A program made the position numbers and the translations under genes. The notes beneath the pieces were generated by a model. It was given only the letters and a program-made list of their open reading frames with translations. It was not told the origin of the DNA and ran no database searches. Source: Rhizobium sp. Root1334 (GTDB taxonomy: Bacteria; Pseudomonadota; Alphaproteobacteria; Rhizobiales; Rhizobiaceae). Taken from it: a stretch of 64,000 nucleotides of DNA. Numbering within the stretch: the stretch's first letter is position 1; each line of letters starts with the position of its first letter. Below are positions 63,588 to 64,000 of this stretch, piece after piece. The stretch is taken from contig NZ_LMEY01000001.1 in the NCBI RefSeq assembly GCF_001426665.1, forward strand, positions 254,054 through 318,053, in the 5' to 3' direction.

Positions 63588-64000
63588 ATGACCAATATCG
63601 CTGTCATAATACCTTTCTATCAGGCAGAAGACGGAATCCTGCGCAGGGCTCTCGATTCAGTTGCGCTGCAGCAATTGCCCCCCGGCGTTGCGCTGAAGAT
63701 TGTTGTCGTCGATGACGCCTCGCCGCACCCCGCCAGTGACGAGCTTGACGGATTCTCGTTCAAGTGCGGGCACTCGCTCAACGTCATCACGCAGGTCAAT
63801 TCGGGCCCTGCCGGAGCACGGAATGCCGGTCTCGACAGCCTTGCCGGCGAAGAGATCGATTTCGTCTCGTTCCTCGACTCCGACGATATCTGGACTCCCC
63901 TGCATATCCAAAGGGCATTGTCGGCGCTGCGGAAGAGCGATTTCTTTTTCTGCAATCACGTCAGAAGCAAACATTACGGCGACTATTTCCGTTGCCTGCC
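63588..64000 (+). CDS. Family 2 glycosyltransferase (5' part)
   Basis: The first 137 codons are visible. It opens with the GT2 pattern IAVIIPFYQAEDGILRRAL, then IVVVDDASPHPA (nucleotide-binding DD), VNSGPAGARNAGLDSL and the metal-binding FLDSDDIWTP (DxD). It probably acts in polysaccharide synthesis at the cytoplasmic membrane. GAGG lies upstream of the ATG; GTG one codon earlier is an alternative. The rest lies outside the window. Confidence 0.92.
   Translation, partial: MTNIAVIIPFYQAEDGILRRALDSVALQQLPPGVALKIVVVDDASPHPASDELDGFSFKCGHSLNVITQVNSGPAGARNAGLDSLAGEEIDFVSFLDSDDIWTPLHIQRALSALRKSDFFFCNHVRSKHYGDYFRCL

Overview
The window is about 64 kb of a high-GC chromosome from a member of the Rhizobiaceae (Rhizobium/Agrobacterium/Ensifer relatives). 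The diagnostic points are the feuN-feuP-feuQ cluster next to cycHJKL and degP, a MucR/Ros zinc-finger regulator, an Mrp/Pha antiporter operon, palindromic RIME-like intergenic repeats, and a gene cluster with the order of an alphaproteobacterial gene transfer agent (GTA). I cannot fix the genus from the sequence alone.

Layout. 1-6.1 kb (minus strand): DegP-type protease and the cytochrome c maturation operon cycHJKL (ccmI-ccmE-ccmF-ccmH, start/stop overlaps of 4 bp). 6.3-8.9 kb: the FeuQ kinase, FeuP regulator and small FeuN modulator. 9.0-25.3 kb (minus strand): a GTA-like structural cluster running from a putative small terminase (24.7-25.3 kb) through large terminase, an endolysin, portal, protease, connector, tail genes, tape measure and NlpC/P60 peptidase to a 1283-residue host-specificity protein and a small holin-like protein.

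The GTA cluster is visibly broken. The prohead protease stops after about 72 codons, the major capsid gene survives only as its last 24 codons, and the scar between them carries a McrB-type ATPase signature in a shifted frame. A roughly 1 kb insert with an unrecognised plus-strand gene separates the tape measure and g12-type genes. Two tiny paralogous plus-strand ORFs, preceded by a 9-bp iterated TTTAA motif, sit between endolysin and terminase. A RIME-like repeat is translated in frame near the N-terminus of the NlpC/P60 gene.

25.6-42 kb: mostly core genes (MmcQ/YjbR protein, YcgN cysteine cluster protein, a class A PBP, DUF1214/DUF1254 pair, DUF883, SH3, DUF2336, DUF1491, a soluble chemoreceptor, a peptidoglycan-binding protein, a PAS-type histidine kinase, DUF5330, SufE, DUF6456, a DnaA-domain-IV-like protein, MucR). 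42.5-48.4 kb: complete mrpABCDEFG operon (minus strand). 48.6-64 kb: MsrB and then a more accessory region with a P-loop ATPase, a KdpD-like DUF4118 protein without kinase, hemolysin III, a LysR/cupin/aldo-keto reductase module, a fatty acid hydroxylase, a Tat-exported sulfatase, a universal stress protein, a Tat-exported VOC dioxygenase-like protein, an inverse-autotransporter-like protein with a beta-helix passenger, an orphan AztD-like zinc chaperone and the start of a family 2 glycosyltransferase. The AztD-like gene and the sulfatase share a Zur-box-like palindrome upstream. No tRNA, rRNA or CRISPR array was seen.
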